From: a virus
DNA length: 40,691 nt
Strand: one strand, 5' to 3'
IMG/VR virus record: IMGVR_UViG_3300025030_001266
Location: 1 to 40,691 of that record
This document shows, one piece after another, positions 1 through 9,399 of this stretch. Every line of letters starts with the position of its first letter. Position 1 is the first letter of the stretch. Made by a program: the position numbers and the translations under genes. Under the pieces are notes generated by a model that ran no database searches, was not told the DNA's origin, and was given only the letters and a program-made list of their open reading frames with translations.

Positions 1-1
1 C

Positions 2-268
2 AGTATCACCACCTGGAAATATGCGGAATTGTTTATGTCGCCGCTTCCAAGCGGGGCCAGCGTGCAATTTTGGTATCGGGTGGACAAAACAGGAAGTTTC
101 ATTCAAGCATATACGGCAGACGGAAGCACCAGCTTTTCAACCGCAAGTGGAGACAAGGTTGTTTTCAGGATAGGTGTGGATGGGGAGATATTTGAACCTA
201 AGATTGTTTTAGTTCCCACTGTAAATAGTAGTCCCGAAGTGTTTAGGTGCAGGATATTTTTTGAATAA
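2..268 (+). CDS. Partial structural protein, left-truncated
   Basis: The reading frame is open from base 2, so the gene begins outside the window; an internal ATG at 29 is probably not the true start. The visible 88 residues are rich in Ser, Thr, Val and aromatics, as expected of a beta-structured appendage or tail protein, with no motif I can name. The stop at 266-268 lies just before the ATG of the next gene at 270, so it is co-transcribed with the fibre-like genes that follow. Function is unknown; a structural role is inferred only from neighbours and composition. Confidence 0.6.
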   Translation, partial: SITTWKYAELFMSPLPSGASVQFWYRVDKTGSFIQAYTADGSTSFSTASGDKVVFRIGVDGEIFEPKIVLVPTVNSSPEVFRCRIFFE

Positions 269-269
269 T

Positions 270-776
270 ATGGCCGAAGAGAAAGTCTACCATCCAACAG
301 AAATAGCTGATAATCCCTTTCCAGGCCAAGAGGGAGCAATTGGAACAGACACTTTGGCTGGAGTGGGTGGCCAAGTTGTCACGGCAGAAAAGATTAAAGA
401 TAATCCATTTCCGCAAAAGAGAGTGGCGGTTGAGTTGTTGTCTGTAACTTTTAATACAAAGACCAAAAAGATACTAGCAGAGTATAAATTTAGTCCATCG
501 GGGGCAATTCAAATAGGGGAATTGGTAGCTGGTGTGTCAGGTGATTTAAGGATTTCTCCAGATGGAATAGTAGCTAGAGATTCTGCGGGGAATACTACTT
601 TTGTTTTAGATGGTACTGATGGAAGTGCGGTGTTCAAAGGAGAAGTGCGGGCAGGAACATTTATCTCAGGATTAGTTATAGTGGGAGACAATAGTGTTGT
701 AATAGATGGTGCAAATAGAAGGCAGGTTTTTTATGATGCTGATGGAGTCCCACAAATTATCATAGGGAACGCATAA
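270..776 (+). CDS. Putative tail/appendage protein, beta-rich
   Basis: This 168-residue protein starts at ATG 270; a TTG at 261 in the same frame would overlap the upstream stop and is less likely. The N-terminal part carries a DNPFP motif twice. The C-terminal half has Gly/Asp-rich strands of the kind ISPDG, DGTDGSAVFKGEVRAG and VVIDGANRRQVFYD, the repeating pattern often seen in phage tail fibre shafts and DUF1983-like tail regions. No enzyme motif is present. Its stop overlaps the next ATG (TAATG at 774-778), indicating translational coupling in a run of appendage genes. Family assignment is inference. Confidence 0.65.
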   Translation: MAEEKVYHPTEIADNPFPGQEGAIGTDTLAGVGGQVVTAEKIKDNPFPQKRVAVELLSVTFNTKTKKILAEYKFSPSGAIQIGELVAGVSGDLRISPDGIVARDSAGNTTFVLDGTDGSAVFKGEVRAGTFISGLVIVGDNSVVIDGANRRQVFYDADGVPQIIIGNA

Positions 777-1117
777 TGGCTCAAGTATTTAAAATAGCTC
801 TCCCCGGGTATAACGCTCTTACTGACACTGATCCTAACCATTTCGCCCTATATGTGGATCAGTTAGTTGACTATGTTTTGATTAAAGAAAAATTGGCAGC
901 TACTGTCTCAGTTACCTCTTCACTCACGATTGCCCATGGATTGAGTTATGTGCCATTTTGTTTAGTATTTTTTGAAATTTCAAGTGGAGTATGGAGAAAA
1001 ACCATGGGCAATCCAGCCGATGGTATAGGGGGTAGCTTCACTATTGATTCTACCAATTTAACCCTTTACGGTACTGGAAATTGCTCCTATCGCATTTTTT
1101 ATGATAACTTAACATGA
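776..1117 (+). CDS. Small appendage-domain protein (family A, copy 1)
   Basis: This 113-residue protein resembles the 1114-1518 product and the C-terminal domain of the 1521-2576 product. All three open with K-(I/V)-A-x-x-G followed by a TDPN-like stretch, then a Y-x-x-x-K segment, and later a conserved H-G/N-L-x-x-x-P core. No catalytic motif or membrane segment is present. The gene is coupled at both ends (TAATG upstream, ATGA downstream). The shared domain is best read as a virion attachment or receptor-facing module that exists alone or fused; that role is inferred. Confidence 0.65.
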   Translation: MAQVFKIALPGYNALTDTDPNHFALYVDQLVDYVLIKEKLAATVSVTSSLTIAHGLSYVPFCLVFFEISSGVWRKTMGNPADGIGGSFTIDSTNLTLYGTGNCSYRIFYDNLT

Positions 1118-1518
1118 TACAAGTAGTAAAAGTAGCTAAAATAGGCAAAAGTGCAAATTCCACTGATCCCAACGACTACATTTTCCATTCCAATTACAAC
1201 ACTTTTAAAATAATTCTTGAAGGAACTAAGTCTGTGACGCTGGCTGCCTCGACTAATAACCAGTCCTTTACACAGAGTCATGGCCTAAGACCTACAATTC
1301 CAGTGGTGGCCGCTTTTGCCAAAAGATCTACCGTCAGTCAGGTTTTTGCACCTAACGGCGTGGATGTTGAGTCATTTGGAGTCCCAATAGGGTTTAGCGG
1401 TGATATCAGATTTAATTATGTTGCGGCCGATAATACTAACATTTTTTTTAATTTTAACAATGCGAAGGTATCAACGGTCGATGTTAGTATTAGATACTTT
1501 GTGTTAGAAAAAGTTTAG
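1114..1518 (+). CDS. Small appendage-domain protein (family A, copy 2)
   Basis: This 134-residue paralogue has VVKVAKIGKSANSTDPNDY at its N-terminus and a THGL-like SHGLRPTIPV core matching its neighbours. The ATG overlaps the preceding TGA in an ATGA junction. The protein is Thr/Ser/Asn-rich and predicted to be beta-structured, with no Cys and no catalytic motif. Two adjacent free-standing copies followed by a fused third copy suggest tandem duplication within the appendage locus. The function is unknown beyond a probable virion structural role. Confidence 0.65.
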   Translation: MIQVVKVAKIGKSANSTDPNDYIFHSNYNTFKIILEGTKSVTLAASTNNQSFTQSHGLRPTIPVVAAFAKRSTVSQVFAPNGVDVESFGVPIGFSGDIRFNYVAADNTNIFFNFNNAKVSTVDVSIRYFVLEKV

Positions 1519-1520
1519 CT

Positions 1521-2576
1521 ATGGCTACATTTACAAAACGGGTCCTGGCTAGTGTAGACGACGGTTACTATGCTGCTGGGTGGTTTAACAATACATCAAC
1601 CTTTAGGTTTGGGAGATCTTTTGCGGGGACCGCAGTTATTGGAGCTGTCCGGTTTAATAACGTATCAATTCCTCAAGGGGCGACTATAACTTCAGCAAGT
1701 ATTCAGCTCAGAGCAGAGAACACCGACAGTGATGTGGTTGAGTCAAGAATTTATGGTTTAAATGAAGACGATACTGCTGACTTTTCTTCCGATCCCACCG
1801 GAAGGCCGACCACGACTGCAACAGTGGAGTGGAATTTCAGTAGTGGAACCACTGTTAATACGGATTATACGTCTCCAGGTATAGCTTCAGTAGTTCAAGA
1901 GATTGTCAACAGAGCTGGCTGGGCATCTGGTAATGACATGGGTTTTTTGATTAATGGTGATGATGGTAGTGCTAACGACAAGATATTAGATTTTAAGGCA
2001 TATGATGGAGATACCACCAATTGTGCTCTTTTGACCGTTGTATATGTAGGGGCTTCTCCATCTGCATCACTATCTCCTTCAGCATCCGCTAGTGGGTCCG
2101 CATCCGCATCAGCATCGAAATCTGCCAGCTTATCAGAGTCTCCATCTCCGTCTCCTGCTCTACCGTTTTTTGGCCTGAAAATAGCAAAGCCCGGTATAAA
2201 CGTTTTGGAAACAGGTAACCCGACTGATTTGATTTTCAGTTCTGACTATGGCACCTTAAAGTACTTTACCAAACAGACAACGTCTTTCACCATAGACGCT
2301 AACAACGGGCAAATTGGAGGTTCGGCGACCTACACCCATAACCTCGGCTACTATCCATATGTAGAAGTACTTGTGTCGGTTTATATCGGTGCAGCAACTG
2401 GAATCTATGAACTTTGTCCCTTTGCCGGTGCTGGAGCCACCGTGCTTTATGATGCTACCTACAAGATTACTACTAGCCAGATAGTGCTTTACGGTCAAAT
2501 TGACGGTGTTTCCAGCAGTGTATGGAATTACGACTTTATTATCTTTGTCTACAAAAACGACTTAAACCTTTCATAA
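1521..2576 (+). CDS. Appendage protein: DNRLRE-like, Ser-rich linker, family A domain
   Basis: The 351 residues fall into three parts. Residues ~1-175 resemble a DNRLRE-type beta domain: a regularly spaced pattern with ASIQLRAENTDSD and a conserved terminal LTVVYV strand. Residues ~177-214 are a serine-rich repeat with alternating Ser and Ala, Pro, Lys or Glu. Residues ~215-351 are a third copy of the domain encoded alone by the two preceding genes, including THNLGYYPYVEVLV. It is probably a receptor-binding or adhesin-like appendage. The serine-rich linker links it to the proteins at 26437, 37503 and 39639. The 53-bp gap after it holds a weak promoter for the next gene. Confidence 0.75.
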   Translation: MATFTKRVLASVDDGYYAAGWFNNTSTFRFGRSFAGTAVIGAVRFNNVSIPQGATITSASIQLRAENTDSDVVESRIYGLNEDDTADFSSDPTGRPTTTATVEWNFSSGTTVNTDYTSPGIASVVQEIVNRAGWASGNDMGFLINGDDGSANDKILDFKAYDGDTTNCALLTVVYVGASPSASLSPSASASGSASASASKSASLSESPSPSPALPFFGLKIAKPGINVLETGNPTDLIFSSDYGTLKYFTKQTTSFTIDANNGQIGGSATYTHNLGYYPYVEVLVSVYIGAATGIYELCPFAGAGATVLYDATYKITTSQIVLYGQIDGVSSSVWNYDFIIFVYKNDLNLS

Positions 2577-2590
2577 GAAATAAAAAACAA

Positions 2591-2620
2591 TTGTTGCCTT
2601 CCAATAGTTTGGTGTCTTAA
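2591..2620 (+). promoter_or_regulatory. Weak promoter candidate for adaptor gene
   Basis: TTGTTG at 2591-2596 and TCTTAA at 2615-2620 are separated by exactly 18 bp, the spacing seen at better promoters in this phage. The predicted transcription start is about 2627, three bases before ATG 2630. The hexamers themselves match the sigma-70 consensus poorly, so this call depends on shared geometry. Confidence 0.3.
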
Positions 2621-2629
2621 CCTTGTCTC

Positions 2630-3343
2630 ATGGACTTATTCAGTGATTTAATCACGGGAGTACAAGACGACCTGACGGTGGGTAACGAATCTTCCCTGTT
2701 TCCTTTGGCACTTGTAAAAAGAGCTATCAATCGTGCCTACCGCAAATCAGCCAGCCTTTTTAGATGGCCGGAACTTGAAGATGCCAAAAAAACTTCTTCC
2801 GTAGCCAGCCAGGAGTATTACGACTTTCCTCAAACATGGCAAACCGATTCTATCTGGAGGCTCGAAATGGATAGCGATCAGTGGGGAGAAGACCCAGATG
2901 GCAGCCCCATGTCTTATGAGGATTATCTTCAGTGGCGGGCAGACGATGATAATGCCGACAGTACCGACAAAAAGTGGTCTGTTCAGTACCGCAGGTACTT
3001 TATCTATCCGGTTCCCACCACCAATGGGACTAACAATATAGTTGTATGGGGACAGAGAGTACCGGATGCTTTATCAAGCGATGGAGACGCAACCATTTTT
3101 TCCTACTCTATGCCGGAATGTAACGAGGCGATTGTATTGGAGGCGGTGGCTATCCTCAAAGCTAAAGGTGAAAACGAAAAAAGCTCCGGATTCAAGAGTG
3201 CCGAAGCCAAGCAGATTCTTGCAGTGGCTTGGGGTAAAATAAGGCAGAATCAGGCCAAGTATGAAAAAGTACAACCTTTCTTTGAGGTTGACGATATGTT
3301 TGGCCCCAGCAATGTTAAGCAGATCACGGGGAACTTTCAATAA
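2630..3343 (+). CDS. Head-tail adaptor/connector-like protein
   Basis: This 237-residue protein begins with a helical stretch (IT-G-VQDDLTVG, then LVKRAINRAYRKSASLFRWPEL), a pattern typical of phage neck or adaptor proteins of the gp6/gp4 type: a short helix, Arg-rich helix with NRAYR, a Trp-Pro turn, then YDFP and a beta region with an RRYFIYPVP strand. The C-terminal helices (AIVLEAVAILKAKGE) fit the same fold. Such proteins form a ring below the portal. The gene sits before the LysM and giant internal-protein genes. Assignment is by pattern resemblance and is moderately secure. Confidence 0.6.
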   Translation: MDLFSDLITGVQDDLTVGNESSLFPLALVKRAINRAYRKSASLFRWPELEDAKKTSSVASQEYYDFPQTWQTDSIWRLEMDSDQWGEDPDGSPMSYEDYLQWRADDDNADSTDKKWSVQYRRYFIYPVPTTNGTNNIVVWGQRVPDALSSDGDATIFSYSMPECNEAIVLEAVAILKAKGENEKSSGFKSAEAKQILAVAWGKIRQNQAKYEKVQPFFEVDDMFGPSNVKQITGNFQ

Positions 3344-3345
3344 AT

Positions 3346-4584
3346 ATGGCTAATTACGTCGTAAAACCGGGGGACACTCTCAGTAAAATAGGGGCGCAGT
3401 TCGGCGTACCTTACCAGCAAATTACAGGTTACAGATCGGGCAATCCCAACTTGATTTATGCCGGTGAGACACTAACCATTCCTGACAAGACGGGCGCTAC
3501 CGCCCCGGTTCCTGCGCCACCGGCCATGCCAACGTCAACCCCTACGGCTCCACAGCCGACGCCAACTCCTACTGCTACTCCTGCACCCGCCCCTGCCGGT
3601 CAAGTTAATCCCAATGACGCCAATTCTATAAAAGCGGCATATCAAGGTTATGCCGGGTGGAACGATCCTAACGCCATAATTGCTGATTTCAAAGCGACTG
3701 GTGGTCAGGGCAAGGGTGGGCCAGTTAGTGCTCCCACGGGGACTCCGGGGGGCGCGGGAACTGCTTTTACCGGCTTAACCAATCAACCAACTATTGATCT
3801 GCCGAAGATTTATCAGAATCTGTATACCTCATCCGGAATTTCTGACAAAGAAGCTCAAATTACTCAAAAAGAAAAACAATATCTTGAAGCCAGGACCAAA
3901 ATATCGGACAACCCATTCTTGTCGGCTTCAATGGTGGACAAAAGGCTGGCCAGGCTCCAGAATCTTTACAATACTGAAACCCTACCCTTAAAGAACGAGA
4001 TTGCCATGAAAAAGGCAGACGTAGAAACGCAATTAAATCTCCAGATGAAGCAGTTTGATATAAATAGCCAACAGGCTCAATTAGCCATGAGCCAGTTTAA
4101 TGCTCTTCTTGCCACTGGCGCGTACAATAATGCCAGTGGAGAAGATATAGCCAATATCACAAGGGCAACGGGATTAAGTAGCACTATAATTCAGTCGGCG
4201 ATAGGGGCCACAAAAAAGAAGGGCGTTGAGGCGTATGCGGGGACAGTAGATGACGCTAGTGGCCAATGGGCATTTATAATTGACAAGAACACTGGCGCCT
4301 TAATTTCCAAAACGAAAATAGCGGAGGCAAAACCAAAAGAACCTACTGCTACAAATCAAAAGATTGCAGATGAACAACAAACCCAAAAAAATGCAGTTGG
4401 AGATATACAGAGAGGTGTAAGTTTGCGAGACATTGTTAATCACTATGGAATTGCTGGTGGCCTAGCTGTGGAAGATTTACTTAGAATTTACAATAGTTAC
4501 TCTCCATATGGGGTGGCCACGGAATCGATGGAGGAAGTCAAAAGTGGAATTTTTTATGATTTACAATCAAAATCAAAAAAGTAA
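3346..4584 (+). CDS. LysM-domain virion protein
   Basis: Residues ~3-47 form a clear LysM peptidoglycan-binding domain (YVVKPGDTLSKIGAQFG ... NPNLIYAGETLTIP). A Pro/Thr/Ala-rich linker follows (~50-85), then a Gly-rich segment and a long helical, Gln-rich region (~165-260) with coiled-coil character, and a C-terminal helical part. There is no hydrolase motif, so it probably binds the wall rather than cuts it. Lying between the adaptor and the 1565-residue protein, it is likely a virion component that engages peptidoglycan during entry or anchors internal proteins. The cell-entry role is inferred. Confidence 0.75.
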   Translation: MANYVVKPGDTLSKIGAQFGVPYQQITGYRSGNPNLIYAGETLTIPDKTGATAPVPAPPAMPTSTPTAPQPTPTPTATPAPAPAGQVNPNDANSIKAAYQGYAGWNDPNAIIADFKATGGQGKGGPVSAPTGTPGGAGTAFTGLTNQPTIDLPKIYQNLYTSSGISDKEAQITQKEKQYLEARTKISDNPFLSASMVDKRLARLQNLYNTETLPLKNEIAMKKADVETQLNLQMKQFDINSQQAQLAMSQFNALLATGAYNNASGEDIANITRATGLSSTIIQSAIGATKKKGVEAYAGTVDDASGQWAFIIDKNTGALISKTKIAEAKPKEPTATNQKIADEQQTQKNAVGDIQRGVSLRDIVNHYGIAGGLAVEDLLRIYNSYSPYGVATESMEEVKSGIFYDLQSKSKK

Positions 4585-4590
4585 ATATGT

Positions 4591-7500
4591 ATGGTAATAC
4601 AGCCAATTGGATCAACGACCATAATTTCTAAAACCTCTCAAGGGAGTAGGGTGATTCAGCCTCTTGTTAGTACGAGCCAACCAATATTACAAGGACGGGA
4701 AACTCCATCTTCAACGTCAACTCCGACCCCACTTTCAGGACTTGTCAAATTATCATCATCTGTTATCAAAAAAGTCCAATCCTATTTTCAGCCGGGAGCC
4801 AGAATAAATATTCCCTCTGTGGATTTTTCAGGAATTAAGCCCGAAATTGTTCGACCAAAAACTGACTTACTTGGACCAACTCCTTCGGTAGCGGGGGCAT
4901 CGGCACAATTAACTCCGCAGGCAAAAAGATTAGCAACGGGCAGAATACAAAGTTATATAGAAAAAGTAAAACCCGGACTTAAAGAAGCTGTTATGTCCCC
5001 CATTGATCCGACAATTGGATTTTTTGGTGAGTATATTGCGGCTTTTAAGCGGGCTGAAGGAGATCAAACAGTCAAATTTGAACCCCAGACCACCAATCAG
5101 GCTATTGGAGTCGTTGCTCATAATTTTCTTAGAGACTTGACAGCGATGGAAGCTGGAGGCATTAACACTGCATTTATCAATGGTATGAAAACTTTAGACG
5201 CTGTGATTGGAGCTAGTCCCACATTAACTGCTATTAACAACATTCCGGATGCTGTTACCAAAAAGATTATGAAGGCTATCTCCCCCAAATTGGGATATCT
5301 GGAGAATTATTATGCCAAAAACAAACTCACTTTTGATGTGGTTCGTGAAGTGCAGGCAGGCCGGGGAACTCCGGAACAAATATCCGCAGTTAAAAAAGCA
5401 AATGCGCGTGGGTCACTACCGGAAATTGTCAGAGCAAGCAGAAAAATGGGGGTGAAGGAAAATTCAAAGATTTCCGAATTTGTCAGACAACTTGTGGGTG
5501 GAGTTAAAAAAGTATTTTCCGGCGTTGGAAAAGACAGAAGTGGAGTTAAATTATTTTCGGAGATAAAACCCGGAGAAAAAGTAGACCCAAGAATTTTGGA
5601 AACCGGGAAAGCGCCGGCAGCGCCACCGACAGAAGTCGGGGGGAGACTTGCAATTCCAATGGACAAGTCAAAATACACTGGTCTCAAGACAGCCTCGGTT
5701 GTTGTTAGACCTGACGGTACAGGTTCTATGTTTGTTGAGTTCAACAAAGAAGCGCAAGGGCAGGGACAGGGGACAGCTTTTGTAAAAGAAGCCGAGCAAA
5801 AACTTTTAGAAAAGGGAGTAAATAAAGTACAGATTCAATCTTTCAAAGAATCTTTAGGTTTTTGGGAAAAGTTAGGCTACAGAGAAACAGGAGTATCGAC
5901 AGGTAGAGGGGACTTAGTAAATATGGAGAAAAGTTTAACCGTTCTCCCCCCTAGTGTTAAGCCAGTTATCCAGTCCCAAGAAGCCCCAGTTAAGCCGATA
6001 GGGGAGGGGATACCCAAAGAACTAGAATCTCTTGCCCAAGAAGCAAGGAAGTACAAGAGTGCGGAGGAGTTTGTAAAAGGAATTTCAAAAGACACTTATG
6101 CCCCAGAATATAGAAATCCTTTGGCTGATTATTACAGGAAGTCTGTTTATGAACCATTGTCACACGAGGCATATCAAAAAGGTGTTGGGTTTAGTACAAA
6201 TCCAATTCAACTTGAAGGTAACTTAGATATGGTTTTGGAGAAAACCATTAGTAAAAACAAATTAGAAAATATGTCAGTTAAACAGAAGGCTGAAATGGTA
6301 TTGGGTAAGAATTGGACTAAAAGGTATCTAGATTCGTTAAACAAGGGAGGAGTAATAGGTTTTGTTAAAGACTTCTACACCCAAGCTACTAAGGGAGTAG
6401 AAGCTAAACCCCAAGGCATCGAGATGCCACCCACCGCTAAAACAGCCGTTGTAGAGGCCCCAAGCGGGATAAAGGCAGTTGAAAAAGAATTGGCTGGTGA
6501 AGTTGAAAAAAGGATCGGTGAAATTGTTCCCCCCATAGGGCTCGGTATTAAGCGGGTTTTCAAACCAGCCATAAGTGATAAGGTAATAGGCTTAAAAAAA
6601 CAAGTGAAGTTTAACGATCCAGAAATAGAAAGTCGGTACAAAAATGCAAAGGGAATAAATACACGGGGATATTATATGAAAAGAGTTAAAGATTTTGTAC
6701 AAAATTTTTATCACCGGGCTACAAGAACTTATCCAGACTTGCCCAACAAACCGGAATTTGCGGAAGTGAAAATTATTCTTGGCAGAACCCAAAATGTGAG
6801 GTCAGTAGTTCAGGACAAAACCGCTAGAATCTTACAAGGTATCACCGCTGACATTGGCCCCAATAAATTAGACGTGTTTACCAGAAAAGTAATTTTGGAC
6901 GATTTGGTACAGGAGGCAAAAGAAAAAAGAGCTTTGCCCTTGGGATATTCCGAATATGATGACGCCGGTAATTTAACTATCAAGGAAGAACTGTTAAATG
7001 TTGACAAGGAAAAGATTGATAAATTGGTATTTGCAAATCCAGACATTGCGGAAGCATTGGCTCGGAGAGACAAAATGTGGAAAGCAATTACAGATGAGTT
7101 GGTCGAGTACGATATTTTGAAAGAGGAACAAGTCAAAAAAGATTACTTTAGACATCAAATTTTGGAATATGTCAATGCAAAAAGCCGTGTGACTAAAGGG
7201 GTCGGCCCAGCTCTCAAACAGAGAAAGCCTGGTTATGCCAAACAAAGGCAGGGTTCTACTTATGATATAAATACAGACTATTTGCAAGCGGAATTTGAGG
7301 TTATGTCCCAAGCTCTGCACGATATTGAAATAGCAAAACTTTTAAAGAGAGTCGAGAGGCTTCCAATTAACATAAAATCTGATCTAGTAAAAAAGGCCAA
7401 AGAGGGAGAAGACTGGCACGATCTAATTCCGGAAGGATATGTAACATGGCAACCAAAAGACGGCAGAGTTTTTTATCAAGTCAACACAATTCCAGAAAGA

Positions 7501-9288
7501 ATCGTTAATCAGTTTATTGATGACATCGGCGCCGGAGTCCTCAAAATAGACCAGGGTTTGATAAACAAGGCTCTTGCTGTCGGCGGAAAAAGAAAAGAAC
7601 TTGTCTTGCCAGAGGAGGTTGCGAAAACTCTTGATAATTTATGGATAGCCAAGCAGCCAAATTGGGTAACAGATTCGACAAAAGCCTTAACGACTTTGTG
7701 GAAAAAATGGGTATTGTTCAACCCCCGCAGGGCTATCAAATATAACTACCAAAACTTTTTGGGAGATGCAGATGCGGTGTTTGCTGCAAATCCCGCTGTT
7801 TTCAAGAAAATGCCACAAGCGACCAAAGAACTTTATGCTGTTTTTAAGGAAGGTGCCCCCATGACAGATACAATGAAAGACTTTTTTGAAAGAGGAGGAT
7901 TTTCCAGTATGCTTACTATTCAAGAAATCCCAGACATTAAGAATATAAGAATTTTTGAGAGACTTTATGAAAAAGCGGGGCGGGCGAAAACTCTGTCCCA
8001 AAAATTAAACATTGTTAAAGGATACTGGGACGGCGTGATTAAGTTTACACAGTTTAGGGAGAGTCAACTTCGGTACGCCGCCTACTTGGATTATGTCGAA
8101 AGGTTTACCTCTGGAAAGAATCTCAACTATGGGGCAAGCAATAGATTAGAAGTTGATGCTCTAGGCGACATTAAAGACAAGGCGGCAAAAGTTGCAACTG
8201 AATTACTGGGTGATTATGCCAACATTACAGCACTGGGTAAAGATTTACGAGAATCCGCAATCCCTTTCTATTCTTGGATGGAAATAAATATGAGACGTTA
8301 TCCCGCCATTTTAAGAAATGCTTGGCAGGAAGGGGCTGGAAAGGGAATGGGAACTTCCGCAAAGGTATTGGGGTTAGGAACTATTAAGGGGGCATGGGCC
8401 ACCTTGGGAACCCTACTTAGAATAATTGCGCTTACGGGGGGAGTAATGACTTACAACCAACTGTTTCATTCTGACGCTGAACAAGATTTGCTCGATTATG
8501 ATCGAGGACGGATGCACATAAATTTGGGGTATGACAAAAATGGAGAGGTTTCCATCCTGCGTGGGCAGGGGGCGCTTTCTGATTTCTTGGAATGGTTTGG
8601 ACTGGACGAAGCCCCTATTTTATGGAGAGAGTATTTTGAAGGAAAGGCTTCCTTGACAGACATTTTCGGGAAGATTCCTCTTGTAACTGGAAAGATTGGA
8701 ATAAAACCCATTGTCTCCAAATTCATGGGAAGTATTACCCCCACCTATAAAATTCCTTTTGAAATCATAAGTGGCCGGAGCTGGCCGTTTCAGGGTACAG
8801 AGAGTTATCCCATTGAAGATAAGTGGAGAAAATTATTCCAGAACATTCAACTTGAAAATGAGTACGATTTCATATTTCAAAAACCATCGCGGGGCTATCT
8901 AAAATCGTGGGGGATGGCGGTTATCACTAAAACTAATCCGCAAGAAAACGCTTATCGCCACATTCAAAGTCAAAAGTATGCGTATCTTGAAACAAAGGGA
9001 AAAGGAGGATCCAGCAATTATTATAGCCCCAGAAGCATTGTCTATCGTGCGTACAAAAAGGCTCTGATATATGGTGACAAAAGGGCAGAAGAAAAGGCGT
9101 GGGACGAAATGAAAAAACTGGGAGTAAAGCCAGCCGATCTAAAAAAGTCATTAGAATGGACTGATCCTTTATCGGGATTAAGTAAAGAGGAAAAGAAAGA
9201 ATTTGTTAATGAATATCTTAGCCAGTCTGATAGGGAGAGACTTAAAAAGGCAAATGAATACTACAAAAAAGTTTTTCTCAATCGTTAA
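4591..9288 (+). CDS. Giant multidomain internal virion protein with GNAT-like domain
   Basis: At 1565 residues this is the largest product here. Residues ~1-130 are low-complexity Ser/Thr/Pro. Residues ~353-450 resemble a GNAT acetyltransferase: a strand VVVRPDGTGSMFVEF, the acetyl-CoA loop QGQGQGTAFVKEAEQ, then SFKESLGFWEKLGYRETG. From ~690 onward it is a long helical region. Residues ~1040-1300 (NPRRAIKYNYQNFLGDADA onward) resemble the large polyvalent-protein domains of phage polyproteins, with a hydrophobic segment near residue 1275-1295. The C-terminus is Lys-rich and helical. No protease or polymerase catalytic motif was recognised. Position beside adaptor and lysis genes suggests an ejected internal protein. 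Start ATG 4591 follows an out-of-frame ATG at 4587, and no clear Shine-Dalgarno is present. Confidence 0.75.
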   Translation: MVIQPIGSTTIISKTSQGSRVIQPLVSTSQPILQGRETPSSTSTPTPLSGLVKLSSSVIKKVQSYFQPGARINIPSVDFSGIKPEIVRPKTDLLGPTPSVAGASAQLTPQAKRLATGRIQSYIEKVKPGLKEAVMSPIDPTIGFFGEYIAAFKRAEGDQTVKFEPQTTNQAIGVVAHNFLRDLTAMEAGGINTAFINGMKTLDAVIGASPTLTAINNIPDAVTKKIMKAISPKLGYLENYYAKNKLTFDVVREVQAGRGTPEQISAVKKANARGSLPEIVRASRKMGVKENSKISEFVRQLVGGVKKVFSGVGKDRSGVKLFSEIKPGEKVDPRILETGKAPAAPPTEVGGRLAIPMDKSKYTGLKTASVVVRPDGTGSMFVEFNKEAQGQGQGTAFVKEAEQKLLEKGVNKVQIQSFKESLGFWEKLGYRETGVSTGRGDLVNMEKSLTVLPPSVKPVIQSQEAPVKPIGEGIPKELESLAQEARKYKSAEEFVKGISKDTYAPEYRNPLADYYRKSVYEPLSHEAYQKGVGFSTNPIQLEGNLDMVLEKTISKNKLENMSVKQKAEMVLGKNWTKRYLDSLNKGGVIGFVKDFYTQATKGVEAKPQGIEMPPTAKTAVVEAPSGIKAVEKELAGEVEKRIGEIVPPIGLGIKRVFKPAISDKVIGLKKQVKFNDPEIESRYKNAKGINTRGYYMKRVKDFVQNFYHRATRTYPDLPNKPEFAEVKIILGRTQNVRSVVQDKTARILQGITADIGPNKLDVFTRKVILDDLVQEAKEKRALPLGYSEYDDAGNLTIKEELLNVDKEKIDKLVFANPDIAEALARRDKMWKAITDELVEYDILKEEQVKKDYFRHQILEYVNAKSRVTKGVGPALKQRKPGYAKQRQGSTYDINTDYLQAEFEVMSQALHDIEIAKLLKRVERLPINIKSDLVKKAKEGEDWHDLIPEGYVTWQPKDGRVFYQVNTIPERIVNQFIDDIGAGVLKIDQGLINKALAVGGKRKELVLPEEVAKTLDNLWIAKQPNWVTDSTKALTTLWKKWVLFNPRRAIKYNYQNFLGDADAVFAANPAVFKKMPQATKELYAVFKEGAPMTDTMKDFFERGGFSSMLTIQEIPDIKNIRIFERLYEKAGRAKTLSQKLNIVKGYWDGVIKFTQFRESQLRYAAYLDYVERFTSGKNLNYGASNRLEVDALGDIKDKAAKVATELLGDYANITALGKDLRESAIPFYSWMEINMRRYPAILRNAWQEGAGKGMGTSAKVLGLGTIKGAWATLGTLLRIIALTGGVMTYNQLFHSDAEQDLLDYDRGRMHINLGYDKNGEVSILRGQGALSDFLEWFGLDEAPILWREYFEGKASLTDIFGKIPLVTGKIGIKPIVSKFMGSITPTYKIPFEIISGRSWPFQGTESYPIEDKWRKLFQNIQLENEYDFIFQKPSRGYLKSWGMAVITKTNPQENAYRHIQSQKYAYLETKGKGGSSNYYSPRSIVYRAYKKALIYGDKRAEEKAWDEMKKLGVKPADLKKSLEWTDPLSGLSKEEKKEFVNEYLSQSDRERLKKANEYYKKVFLNR

Positions 9289-9394
9289 AAAAATGAGTAT
9301 TATTGTCCTAGCGGCCTATTTTGTTTTTGGTGTTATTTACAATGTGTGGAATATCTTTTCCAGGGTGTTTCCTTGCCCAGATGGTATTTGTTGA
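9254..9394 (+). CDS. Small single-pass membrane protein
   Basis: A 46-codon frame overlaps the end of the giant gene: a Lys-rich N-terminus, one hydrophobic segment (MSIIVLAAYFVFGVIYNVW) and a Cys-containing tail CPDGIC. ATG 9254 has an AAAAGG-like site just upstream; ATG 9293 is the alternative and would give 33 residues with the membrane segment at the very start. A short N-in membrane protein between the internal-protein gene and the lysis genes could be a spanin- or holin-related accessory, but nothing identifies it. Confidence 0.4.
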   Translation: MNTTKKFFSIVKKMSIIVLAAYFVFGVIYNVWNIFSRVFPCPDGIC

Positions 9395-9399
9395 ACAAT

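Noticed and set aside
5310-5747. 145-residue minus-strand frame inside the giant gene
   Set aside because: Antisense to the GNAT-bearing region, with no promoter and composition expected of a shadow.
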